Shown: one piece after another, positions 19,850 to 27,211 of the stretch
How the letters are laid out: the number at the start of each line of letters is the position of its first letter
Numbering within the stretch: the first letter of the stretch is position 1
From: Denitratisoma sp. DHT3
GTDB taxonomy: Bacteria > Pseudomonadota > Gammaproteobacteria > Burkholderiales > Rhodocyclaceae
Direction: 5' to 3'
DNA: 64,000 nt
NCBI RefSeq assembly: GCF_007833355.1
Contig: NZ_CP020914.1
Span: 2,094,047-2,158,046, forward strand
The notes under the pieces: generated by a model
Databases searched by the model: none
Told to the model about the DNA's origin: nothing
The model's input: only the letters and a program-made list of their open reading frames with translations
Translations under genes and position numbers: made by a program

Positions 19850-22800
19850 TTCGCCACCCCTGACGTGGACTCGGGCACGACGAAGATCACGGCGACCGGG
19901 AAGGTGCGGTCGTCGAGCTTGGCGTAACGGGATTCGATGGCCTGCGTTTCCATCCGGCGCTCGTCGGGGATGCGCGCGAGGCGCGCTTCCAGCGCGGCGA
20001 TGTCGCGCCGGAGCTGCGTGCGCTCGTCCTCGGTGAAGAGCGATAGCTGTTCAGGTTGCTGCTCCTTCTTCAACTCGGACTGGATCGCCTTCTCCAGTTC
20101 GTCGAGCACGGTACCGATGTCGTCGATTTCCTGCTGCTTGCGAGTCTGGAGCGTGTTGGTCAGGAAACGAAGACGTTCCTTGGAGCGGGCATCGACCGAC
20201 TTGAGGATGGCTTCCTGCTGACGGTCGAAGCGGACGCGGAGCGCGTCGAACAGGGAGGCAGCCGCCGTGATCGGCTTCGACTCGTCCAGCCACTGCTGGA
20301 CGCGCGTGACGCCTTCTTCGCGGCGGAAGGATTGGTCGCGCAGGTAGCCGCCGGATACCGTCAGTTCCTCGTGCAGCCGATGATGGTTGCCGCCCGTGAC
20401 GACCAGGCGCGAGACGACGATCACGGCAGGGCCTTCGACCAGCTCATCCGGCACGGTGCGGACGGTGACGCGGTGCAGCTTCTTCACGTCGTCCTGCGCC
20501 CAGATCTCGGCGCGCAGCAGACGCAGGCACATCTGCACCAAGCGATGGTTCAGGTGGACGAGCACGACGTCGTCGCGGCCACTGGCGACGGCATGGTCGA
20601 AGGTGATGGGCCGAATCTTCTGGGTGTGCGGGTGGCGCAGCCCTTCCAGACAGCGCGCCCACGAGCCGGACAGCGCAGGCATCCGGAAGACGCTGCCCGA
20701 AGGCGCGCCCGCAAGTTCGACAGGTTCCAGCGGCGGACGGCCCGCCAGCGCGAGGCCGGTCTTCACGGCCATCAGGACGTGGTCGGGCGTGAGGTGGAAA
20801 TCCTGCTTGGTAGTGAGGAGACGTTCGTGCAGTTTGGCGACGCGCTCCTTCAACTCACGTTCGGCACGAACGAAGTTCTTGGCCCGTGCGATCCGCGCCT
20901 CGGCGAGACGAGTGTCCAAATCCTTCAAGGAGCCTTCGATCAGACCGGACATCTGCGGCGCGATGACCGGATTGACGCTGCCCATGTCGGCGCGCATCGA
21001 GTCCAGTTTTCGCAAGGCGCGCAGGATGTCCTCGCCGTGGCCACCGACCGATGCGCCGCTCGTGTCGCCACCATCGACCGGGTGCCAGATCAGCACTTCC
21101 TTTTCGCGCTGTCCGTGGCGGTCGATACGCCCGTTGCGCTGCTCCATCACATTGGGGTTGTAGGGAATCTCCAAGTGGATGAGCCGATTGCAGTGGTTCT
21201 GCAAGTCGATGCCTTCGGACGCCGCGTCGGTAGCGAGCAGGATGCGGACGGGTGAATCCTGTGGCGATGCCTGGAATGCCGCCTTGATGGGTTCCCGTTC
21301 CTCTTGGGAGAGGCCGCCGTGGAGCAGACCGAGACGCTCGCCGCCGAAGCCGTGGCTGGCGAGGATTTGATGCATCCACTGGTGTGTGGTGCGGTATTCG
21401 GTGAACAGGATCACCCGGCGATCGTTCCACTGACCGTCCGGCTTGAGGTTGGCCGTGAGCCAGTCGAGGATGGCTTCGGCCTTGGAGTCGGCCTGATTCC
21501 TGGCTCGCTGAGCCCACACCCTCAAGTCGTCCAGCGTCGCCCGCTGTTCCGGCGTCAGCGGCATCGAGCGGCGCGTGGCTTCCTCGATGGCTTCGGCTTG
21601 GGCGTTCTCTACCTCCTGATCGTCGGCATAGTCTTCGTCGACTTTTAGGATGGCCTTGTGCAGGATGCGCTCCGCCATCGCGTCCGACTTCGCGGGCCGT
21701 GCTTCGGACAGCGATGCGACGTGCTTTTCCAGGGTGGACGCGAACGCCGCTGGCGACGAGAGCAGACGCTTCTTGAGGAGGCGATTGACGAAGACCGTAC
21801 CGAAAGCGTTGCCCGCTTTCTCGGCGTCCTTTTCGCGGCTGGCACAGTAGTCGTCCAGCTTGTGATGAATCGCGCGCTCTTCCGCCGTGTACGGGACTTC
21901 AAGCGCCTGCAAGGTGCGCCGGGCGTACAGGGGGTTGCCGTGCGCATCGACCAGATCGCTTTTCAGGCGACGGATCATCACCTGACTCAGGCGCTTTTCG
22001 TCGGGGAGGATGTTGCGCGCGAAACGCTGGTCGTCGAGCAATTCCAGCAGCGAGGTGAACGACTCGGTGTAGCCGTTGTGCGGTGTCGCGGTCAGGAACA
22101 GGCGATGCTGGAAGTGCGGGCCGATGGCGCGGACGAAGCGTGTGCGCTGGCTCTCCAGCGCGTAGTGCGCGCCTGCGGCGGGCGCGACGTTGTGTGCTTC
22201 GTCCACGACCAGCAGGTCGAACTTGCGCGGATGGCCGACGTGCGGCGGGATCACGTCGCGCATGGCGCGCAAACCCTCGCCGCCCTTGGCCCAATCCATC
22301 GACGTGATGAGGCGCGGATGCGACGTCCACGGATTCGCGTGGATGCCGCGCTTGCGCCGCAACCGTTTGATGTAGTCGGTGTCCACCACGCGGAAATCGA
22401 GGCCGAACTTCTCCAGCATCTCGACGCGCCACTTCTCCTGAAGCGACGCAGGGCAGACGATCAGGATGGTGCGGGCACGGTGCCGCAGCAGCAGTTCCTG
22501 AATGACCAGACCGGCCTCGATGGTCTTGCCGAGGCCGACGTCGTCGGCAATGAGCAGATTGACACGAGCCATGTCGATGGCTCGCACCAGCGGGTCAAGT
22601 TGGAAGTCCTCGATGCTGACGCCGCTGCGGAACGGCGCTTGGAGAAACCCTCGGTCGGCGTTGGTGGCGGCGCCCCACCGCACGGCGTCGAGGAAGGCGT
22701 CGAGCATGCCCGAATCGTCCTGCCCCGTGACCGAGGGCAGGCCCGCGCGCTCGATGACCTGGGCACCCGGCTCGATTTCCCAGACGACTTCCAGTTCCTC

Positions 22801-22977
22801 GCCGAGACCATCCTCGTCGATCGACGATAGCGTCACACAATGTTGGGGAGTGCCGGTATCCAGCCGAGCGGCATCGACGTCGGCCACCACCCACTGACGA
22901 CGGCGCACCTCGACCAGTTGTCCTGGCTCAGGCCTCGCGCGATACGTCTGGGCTTGCTGCTCGGTTTGGACCCCCAT
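19846..22977 (-). CDS. drmD: DrmD-like SNF2 helicase of DISARM class 1
   Basis: A 1043-residue SNF2/RapA-like ATPase: Walker A DDVGLGKTIEAGLV near residues 140-155, DEAH box VVDEAHNVAP near 259, motif III LTATPHNGYTES, motif V LLATDAASEGIDLQ and motif VI QRNGRIDRHGQ near 617. The C-terminal region has long charged helices (residues 930-1020). Adjacent position to the large adenine methylase and this size match DrmD, the class 1 marker of DISARM. The ATG at 22977 gives the full N-terminal domain (PEPGQLVEVRRRQWVV). The stop overlaps the nuclease-like gene. A paralogue of similar length occurs at 9806-12937. Confidence 0.87.
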   Translation of the reverse strand: MGVQTEQQAQTYRARPEPGQLVEVRRRQWVVADVDAARLDTGTPQHCVTLSSIDEDGLGEELEVVWEIEPGAQVIERAGLPSVTGQDDSGMLDAFLDAVRWGAATNADRGFLQAPFRSGVSIEDFQLDPLVRAIDMARVNLLIADDVGLGKTIEAGLVIQELLLRHRARTILIVCPASLQEKWRVEMLEKFGLDFRVVDTDYIKRLRRKRGIHANPWTSHPRLITSMDWAKGGEGLRAMRDVIPPHVGHPRKFDLLVVDEAHNVAPAAGAHYALESQRTRFVRAIGPHFQHRLFLTATPHNGYTESFTSLLELLDDQRFARNILPDEKRLSQVMIRRLKSDLVDAHGNPLYARRTLQALEVPYTAEERAIHHKLDDYCASREKDAEKAGNAFGTVFVNRLLKKRLLSSPAAFASTLEKHVASLSEARPAKSDAMAERILHKAILKVDEDYADDQEVENAQAEAIEEATRRSMPLTPEQRATLDDLRVWAQRARNQADSKAEAILDWLTANLKPDGQWNDRRVILFTEYRTTHQWMHQILASHGFGGERLGLLHGGLSQEEREPIKAAFQASPQDSPVRILLATDAASEGIDLQNHCNRLIHLEIPYNPNVMEQRNGRIDRHGQREKEVLIWHPVDGGDTSGASVGGHGEDILRALRKLDSMRADMGSVNPVIAPQMSGLIEGSLKDLDTRLAEARIARAKNFVRAERELKERVAKLHERLLTTKQDFHLTPDHVLMAVKTGLALAGRPPLEPVELAGAPSGSVFRMPALSGSWARCLEGLRHPHTQKIRPITFDHAVASGRDDVVLVHLNHRLVQMCLRLLRAEIWAQDDVKKLHRVTVRTVPDELVEGPAVIVVSRLVVTGGNHHRLHEELTVSGGYLRDQSFRREEGVTRVQQWLDESKPITAAASLFDALRVRFDRQQEAILKSVDARSKERLRFLTNTLQTRKQQEIDDIGTVLDELEKAIQSELKKEQQPEQLSLFTEDERTQLRRDIAALEARLARIPDERRMETQAIESRYAKLDDRTFPVAVIFVVPESTSGVAK

Positions 22978-22998
22978 GCGATTGCCATCTCCCCTTTT

Positions 22999-23457
22999 TC
23001 AGTTTTTCGCATTCACGCCGGACGACGAAACGCGACGCTGTGCGTCGACCGTGGTGATCACTCGCGCGACAGCTCTTGCCGCCTCGGTCGGTGATTCGTG
23101 CGACCAGAATCGGAGTACCGTCCAGCCGACGGAGCGAAGCCGCTCATTCGTGTCCGCGTCCCGCTTCCGGTTCGCCTCGATCTTCTGCTGCCAGAACTCC
23201 GCATTCCGTTTCGGCCAAGTGGCATGCTCGGGGCAGCCATGCCAGAAACAGCCATCGACGAAGATGGCGATCTTTCGCCCGGGAAACGCGATATCCGCGA
23301 CGCGACGGGGCCTCCTCAGAACCTCGTAATCGATCCTGTAGCGCAGACCGATTCGATACATCTCCCTCCGCAACGCCACCTCCGCATCCGTCCCTTTCTG
23401 CCTCACCTTCGCCATCCGGCGACTGGTATCGGGTGACGAGGGCAGGAGTTGCGGCAT
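22999..23457 (-). CDS. vsr: Vsr-type very short patch repair endonuclease
   Basis: A 152-residue protein with the Vsr signature: residues 16-24 AKVRQKGTD, catalytic-site region RRVADIAFPGRKIAIFVDG with D55, and zinc-site motif CFWHGCPEH (70-78). Vsr nicks 5' of the T in T:G mismatches left by deamination of 5-methylcytosine. It is placed 21 bases after the cytosine methylase, the usual vsr-dcm partnership, and 21 bases before drmD. The ATG at 23457 is used; an internal Met at residue 15 is an alternative start just before the conserved core. Length is normal for the family. Confidence 0.92.
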   Translation of the reverse strand: MPQLLPSSPDTSRRMAKVRQKGTDAEVALRREMYRIGLRYRIDYEVLRRPRRVADIAFPGRKIAIFVDGCFWHGCPEHATWPKRNAEFWQQKIEANRKRDADTNERLRSVGWTVLRFWSHESPTEAARAVARVITTVDAQRRVSSSGVNAKN

Positions 23458-23478
23458 AGAGCGGTCCCCGTCAGTCCA

Positions 23479-24537
23479 TCACCGGGCCGCGACCGACGCG
23501 AGGTGTTGGTTGATGCTGCGGGCGATGGCGCGACCGAGATCGACGGGAACCGCGTTGCCGATGAGCCGCCCGAGCACCTTGAAACTCACCTCGCCATCCG
23601 GCGGGATGAATGCATAGTCGCGCGGGAAGCTCTGCAAGATCGCGGCTTCCCGCAGGGAGATGGCTCGATCCTGCTCAGGGTGACCGAAGCGACCGTTGCC
23701 GAACCCGTAGCACTGGGTCGTCATGGTCGGCGCAGGCTTGTCCCACTCCATGCGCCCATAGACACCCGGATAGGTGCGCCCGCTCTCGGCGCGGTGGCAT
23801 TCGGCGATCAAGTGTTTGGGCCAGTCGCGCCACGTGCCGCCGGGCTTGGAGACCTTGATCCGCTTGAGGTTCGTTTCGGACAGCGTCGAGGTGACGTGCA
23901 GTTTGTCTCTGGGCGCGGACTCTCCGGCACTGAGCGGTCGCAAGTGCGCAATGGCCTGCCGAACGGTTTTCGGTTTCTCGTGGGTCGGCGGGATCATCTC
24001 GATGCTGCCGTGCTTGGACGCCAGCAGCACCATCCGACGCCGCATCTGCGGGACGCCATAACGAGAGCTATCGACGACATCGAACCAAACCTTGTAGCCG
24101 AGCCGTTTCAGCGTATCCACGAAGTCGTGGAACACCTCGTGCTTGGCGACGGTCGGCACGTTTTCCATCGTGATGACATCGGGACTGGAGCCCTTCGCGA
24201 GGCGAGCGAATTCATACAAGAGGCCCCACTTGCCATCTTTACCGTCCAGCTCGTAGCGCTGCGCGTAGGTCGAGAAGGGTTGGCATGGCGCGCAGCCCGC
24301 GAGAATCGTCAGATCGGCGTCACCGAACAACGCTTTCAGCTCGGCGATGGTGACCTTACTGATGTCTCGCTCCACGAATCGGGCCTGGTTGTTGGCCTCA
24401 TAAGGGAAGCGGCAGGCGGGGTCCATATCGATTCCGGCGACGACAGGCACACCCTCCAGAACGAAGCCATGCGTCAATCCGCCTGCACCGCAGAACAAAT
24501 CAACACAAGAAATTTCTGTCACATCAAACCTCCCCAT
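23479..24537 (-). CDS. DNA (cytosine-5) methyltransferase
   Basis: A 352-residue C5-methyltransferase. Motif I is DLFCGAGGLTHGF (13-25), the catalytic PCQ of motif IV is GCAPCQPFST with C85, motif VI is MENVPTV, motif VIII is QMRRRMVLLAS and motifs IX-X lie near the end (GRLIGNAVPVDLGRAIA). It probably protects host DNA, like DrmMII of class 2 DISARM, but here it occurs beside the class 1 genes. The ATG at 24537 begins just before motif I; the frame stays open to 24669, where the extra residues are low-complexity and overlap the 37-codon ORF, so the shorter form is preferred. It lacks a strong ribosome site of its own and may depend on coupling to that small ORF. Confidence 0.9.
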   Translation of the reverse strand: MGRFDVTEISCVDLFCGAGGLTHGFVLEGVPVVAGIDMDPACRFPYEANNQARFVERDISKVTIAELKALFGDADLTILAGCAPCQPFSTYAQRYELDGKDGKWGLLYEFARLAKGSSPDVITMENVPTVAKHEVFHDFVDTLKRLGYKVWFDVVDSSRYGVPQMRRRMVLLASKHGSIEMIPPTHEKPKTVRQAIAHLRPLSAGESAPRDKLHVTSTLSETNLKRIKVSKPGGTWRDWPKHLIAECHRAESGRTYPGVYGRMEWDKPAPTMTTQCYGFGNGRFGHPEQDRAISLREAAILQSFPRDYAFIPPDGEVSFKVLGRLIGNAVPVDLGRAIARSINQHLASVAAR

Positions 24538-24632
24538 TTGCGGGCATGTTCCGTTTGCCGATCCATGCGGCGTAGGGTCAGGAGCCATGCGTAGTACAGG
24601 CTCTGATGCGTCGTCAGAAGCTGTTGCGTCAT
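24519..24632 (-). CDS. 37-residue small ORF overlapping the cytosine methylase start
   Basis: A 37-codon reading frame starting at an ATG preceded by a very strong ribosome site (GGGGAGGAG, 8 bases upstream), far better than that of the methylase it overlaps by 19 bases. The peptide begins MTQQLLTTHQSLYYAWLLTL and ends with a basic segment. The THQ..YYAWLLT pattern resembles the first residues (TPHQ..YFAYELT) of some HepA-like helicases seen in defence islands; that is recall, not a search. It may be a translational-coupling leader for the methylase, a small protein in its own right, or a leftover helicase N-terminus. It lies 52 bases after the HTH gene. Confidence 0.5.
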   Translation of the reverse strand: MTQQLLTTHQSLYYAWLLTLRRMDRQTEHARKWGGLM

Positions 24633-24684
24633 CGGCAGCGCTCCTCCCCTTGACCATGACCAGTTGCACGAACTTGGTACTCGG

Positions 24685-24882
24685 TCACTTCGCCTCCGGC
24701 TTCTTGTTGATGCTTTCCGCGATCCAGCGATCCAGCTCTGAGCGGCGAAAACGCCAGGTACCTCCAAGCTTGAACGCCGGAATCTCTCCTTTCTGGGCAA
24801 GGCGATAGACCGTCCGTTTCCCGGCTTTGAGGTAGGCCGCGACCTCCTCAAGCGTGAGGATCTCGCTCTCGACTTCAGTCAT
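24685..24882 (-). CDS. Excisionase-family helix-turn-helix DNA-binding protein
   Basis: A 65-residue protein with the MerR/Xis-type winged HTH: LTLEEVAAYLKAGKRTVYRL (9-28) and KLGGTWRFRRSELDRWI (38-54). It is the first gene of the minus-strand defence operon. Such small HTH proteins often regulate restriction or mobile-element operons. The ATG at 24882 fits the family N-terminus, although the frame is open further upstream. Direct CCAA repeats lie 41-63 bases upstream and could be its operator. An excision role for the ICE is less likely because it is far from the integrase. Confidence 0.8.
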   Translation of the reverse strand: MTEVESEILTLEEVAAYLKAGKRTVYRLAQKGEIPAFKLGGTWRFRRSELDRWIAESINKKPEAK

Positions 24883-24922
24883 CCGGAAACCATCCGATCT
24901 GGCCTTTCGTAGATTACGATTG

Positions 24923-24945
24923 CCAAGTTTAGCCAATTCTACCAA
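24923..24945 (-). promoter_or_regulatory. Three helically phased CCAA repeats upstream of the HTH gene
   Basis: Read on the + strand, CCAA occurs at 24923, 24933 and 24942, twice as GCCAA, that is, at steps of 10 and 9 bases, about one helical turn. On the minus strand this is TTGG repeated upstream of the HTH gene, with a possible -10 element TAATCT at 24916-24911. The phasing suggests an operator bound side by side by a small HTH protein, probably autoregulation of the defence operon. No good -35 box is apparent. Confidence 0.35.
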
Positions 24946-25106
24946 GCTGCGGTAGGTGCTGGCCAACTCCGCAATCCCGGGAGCATTGCACGGTTGATCG
25001 CCAGCTCGCCCCGGAAATCCGGTCATGCCGTGGTTCCCATTCCCTGCGGCGCAAAGCGAGAGCGCGCCACAGCATCGTGCCATCCGCATCAACGGGGAAT
25101 GGCACG

Positions 25107-25472
25107 ATGGGACAGACCAACCGCCGCACATCCGCACGGCCTGCGCTTGCCGTGGTGTTGGCTATGTCGTTCTCGGCGCTGCAGCCTGCCGTCGCTGCCG
25201 ACGGCGTCGCCATGGAGCGTGAGCAGCTCGCCGCGCTCACCCGCCAACTCGACCTGATCGACCGCCTGGCCGAGCACGCCGCCAATACCGCGCCGCAGGA
25301 ACGCGCCCGCTACCACTTCGACTACGCCCGACTGCGCGCAGACCTGAAGCGCGTTCGCGCCGGCCTGCAGGACTACTTCGTGCCCCAGCGCGCCCAGCCG
25401 CGCGATCCCGTCCCGCTGGCCGGCGATTACGTCCGCCGCGACCGCGCCGACGACGAGGAGCCATCGCCATGA
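25107..25472 (+). CDS. ICE protein, RAQPRD family
   Basis: A 121-residue exported protein with a signal peptide (basic start, hydrophobic core, cleavage near AVA-AD at residue 31) and the literal family motif RAQPRD at residues 95-100. The mature part is helical. The family (TIGR01690) occurs only in conjugation regions of ICEclc/PAGI-like elements; its role is unknown, presumably periplasmic in the mating-channel assembly. The ATG at 25107 was chosen because it begins the signal peptide directly. The stop overlaps the next start by 4 bases. It resumes the backbone after the DISARM-like insertion. Confidence 0.9.
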   Translation: MGQTNRRTSARPALAVVLAMSFSALQPAVAADGVAMEREQLAALTRQLDLIDRLAEHAANTAPQERARYHFDYARLRADLKRVRAGLQDYFVPQRAQPRDPVPLAGDYVRRDRADDEEPSP

Positions 25473-25708
25473 CGCCCTCTGCCGATCAGGTCGCCGCCTT
25501 CCAGGCCAACGGCGGCTTTGCGCCTTCGGCCGTCTCTGCCGTGGCGCTCGCTTTCGTGTTCGCCGTGTTGCTGCTGTGGGGCGTGTGGGCCATGCGCACC
25601 GCCTACGTCGGCTGGGCCGAGCACCGCATCACTGAACGTCAGTTCCTCGCCGTCGTCGTGCGCTTCGTGGCGATGTACTTGGTGCTGACGTTCTTCCTCC
25701 TCTCCTGA
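25469..25708 (+). CDS. ICE membrane protein, TIGR03758 family (DUF3262)
   Basis: A 79-residue protein with two hydrophobic segments (about residues 18-43 and 58-78) separated by a short polar loop with AEHRITERQF. Size and position after the RAQPRD gene match TIGR03758/PFL_4701. It is a likely inner-membrane component of the mating apparatus. The topology is pilin-like, but identity as pilin is not established. It overlaps the RAQPRD gene by 4 bases. Confidence 0.85.
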   Translation: MTPSADQVAAFQANGGFAPSAVSAVALAFVFAVLLLWGVWAMRTAYVGWAEHRITERQFLAVVVRFVAMYLVLTFFLLS

Positions 25709-25730
25709 CCGTCACGAAAGGCCATACGCC

Positions 25731-26099
25731 ATGAACACGCCACCGACATCCCATCGCATTCCGTCCCGCATCGCCGCACCGCTGCTGCCGCTGGCGCTCG
25801 CGGGCCTGCCGCTGTCGGCCTTCGCGCAGGGCCTGCCGACCATGGAAGACCCATCGCGCGGCCAGGGCAGCGGCATCCTGCAGACCTTGCAGAACTACGG
25901 CTACGACATCGTGCTGCTGATCGCGCTGCTCGTGGTCGCCTCGATGTTCGTCGGTGTTTGCTATCACGCCTACACACGCTACTCGGAGATCCACACCGGC
26001 CGCGCCACCTGGGGCCAGTTCGGCCTGACGGTCGCCGTGGGCGCGATCCTGCTGGTGGTCGGTATCTGGCTGCTCACCAAAGCCACCGGCGTGCTGTAA
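25731..26099 (+). CDS. ICE membrane protein, TIGR03745 family
   Basis: A 122-residue protein with an N-terminal signal peptide (cleavage near AFA-QG, residue 32) and two further membrane segments (about 60-80 and 98-118). This layout resembles VirB2-type pilins, and its place before the VirB3-like TIGR03750 gene is consistent with that, but it is an inference. It starts 22 bases after the preceding gene with GAAAGG as ribosome site. Confidence 0.85.
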   Translation: MNTPPTSHRIPSRIAAPLLPLALAGLPLSAFAQGLPTMEDPSRGQGSGILQTLQNYGYDIVLLIALLVVASMFVGVCYHAYTRYSEIHTGRATWGQFGLTVAVGAILLVVGIWLLTKATGVL

Positions 26100-26111
26100 G
26101 GGCGGCAAGCG

Positions 26112-26522
26112 ATGGCCGTCCCTTCGGAGACCCCGCGCGACACGCTGGTGACCTTTCTGCCGCACCGGCTGAACCGCCAGCCGGTGGTCGTGCGCGGGCT
26201 GACCGCCGACGAGTTGTGGATCTGCACCGGCCTGTCGGCCGCAGCCGGATTCGCGCTCGGCCTGCCGCTGGCGTGGCTCACGCACAGCATCGCCATGGTG
26301 CCCACGCTGATCGTCGCCGGCATCGCGCTGGGCGTCTTCGTCGGCGGTGGCTTCCTGCGCGCACAGAAACGTGGCCGGCCCGACACCTGGCTGTACCGGC
26401 AGCTCCAGTGGCGGCTGGCCCTGCGGCATCCGGCGCTGGCAGCGCTCCTGAGCGGGCAGCGCCTCATCACCCGCTCGGGCTACTGGACGACCCGGCGCAA
26501 CACCGATCGAGGTGCGCCATGA
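26112..26522 (+). CDS. ICE conjugal transfer protein, TIGR03750 family (DUF3487)
   Basis: A 136-residue inner-membrane protein with two adjacent hydrophobic segments (about 37-57 and 62-84). The N-terminal stretch PHRLNRQPVVVRGLTADELW and the basic C-terminal half are typical of TIGR03750. Its topology and place before a VirB8-like gene suggest a VirB3/TraL-like role at the base of the channel. The stop overlaps the next start (ATGA). Confidence 0.88.
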   Translation: MAVPSETPRDTLVTFLPHRLNRQPVVVRGLTADELWICTGLSAAAGFALGLPLAWLTHSIAMVPTLIVAGIALGVFVGGGFLRAQKRGRPDTWLYRQLQWRLALRHPALAALLSGQRLITRSGYWTTRRNTDRGAP

Positions 26523-27211
26523 GCCGTTTCAAGAACGAGGTTGCGCACCTGCAGGCGCACGTGAAGACGTTGCGTCTGGGGGCCGGCGCGTTGTTCGTGG
26601 TGGCGCTGCTGCTCGGCTTCGGTTGGTGGAGTGCGCCGAAGAGTCTCACCATCCATGTGCCGCCGGACCTGCGCTCGGGCAGCACGCGCAAGTGGTGGGA
26701 CGTGCCGCCCGAGAGTGTGTATGCCTTCTCGTTCTACATCTGGCAGCAGGTGCAGCGCTGGCCCACGAACGGCGAGGAAGACTACCCGCGCAACCTGCGC
26801 GCGCTGTCGGCCTACCTGACGCCGAGCTGCCGGGCCTTTCTGCAACAGGACTACGAGTACCGGCGCGCCAGTGGCGAGCTGCGTCAGCGCGTGCGCGGCA
26901 TCTACGAGATTCCCGGCCGCGGCTACGGCGATGATCCGGCCACGCGCGTCAAGGTGGTTTCCGACCGCGATTGGATCGTCACGCTCGACGTGAGCGCGGA
27001 CGAATACTACGGCTCCGAGCAGGTCAAGCGCGCCCTGGTGCGCTACCCCATCAAGGTCGTCCGGCTGGACATCGACCCCGAGCGCAACCCCTTCGGCCTG
27101 GCGCTGGACTGCTACGCCGGCGCGCCCCAGCGCATCGAACCGCCGCCGACGCCGACCCAGGCCGGCGCGCCCGCCAACGCCTCCGGCCACCTGCAGGGAG
27201 ACTCCCCATGA
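26519..27211 (+). CDS. ICE protein, TIGR03746 family (DUF2895), VirB8/TraE-like position
   Basis: A 230-residue bitopic protein: short cytoplasmic start, one membrane segment (about residues 19-38) and a periplasmic domain with VYAFSFYIWQQVQRWPTNGE, as in TIGR03746/PFL_4703. A Pro-rich tail closes it. Topology resembles VirB8/TraE proteins that link the inner-membrane complex to the core; the link is inference. It overlaps genes on both sides by 4 bases. Confidence 0.88.
   Translation: MSRFKNEVAHLQAHVKTLRLGAGALFVVALLLGFGWWSAPKSLTIHVPPDLRSGSTRKWWDVPPESVYAFSFYIWQQVQRWPTNGEEDYPRNLRALSAYLTPSCRAFLQQDYEYRRASGELRQRVRGIYEIPGRGYGDDPATRVKVVSDRDWIVTLDVSADEYYGSEQVKRALVRYPIKVVRLDIDPERNPFGLALDCYAGAPQRIEPPPTPTQAGAPANASGHLQGDSP

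Noticed and set aside
24960..25106. ORFs across the start of the RAQPRD gene on the minus strand
   Set aside because: They have no domain or ribosome site and overlap the leader of the RAQPRD gene.
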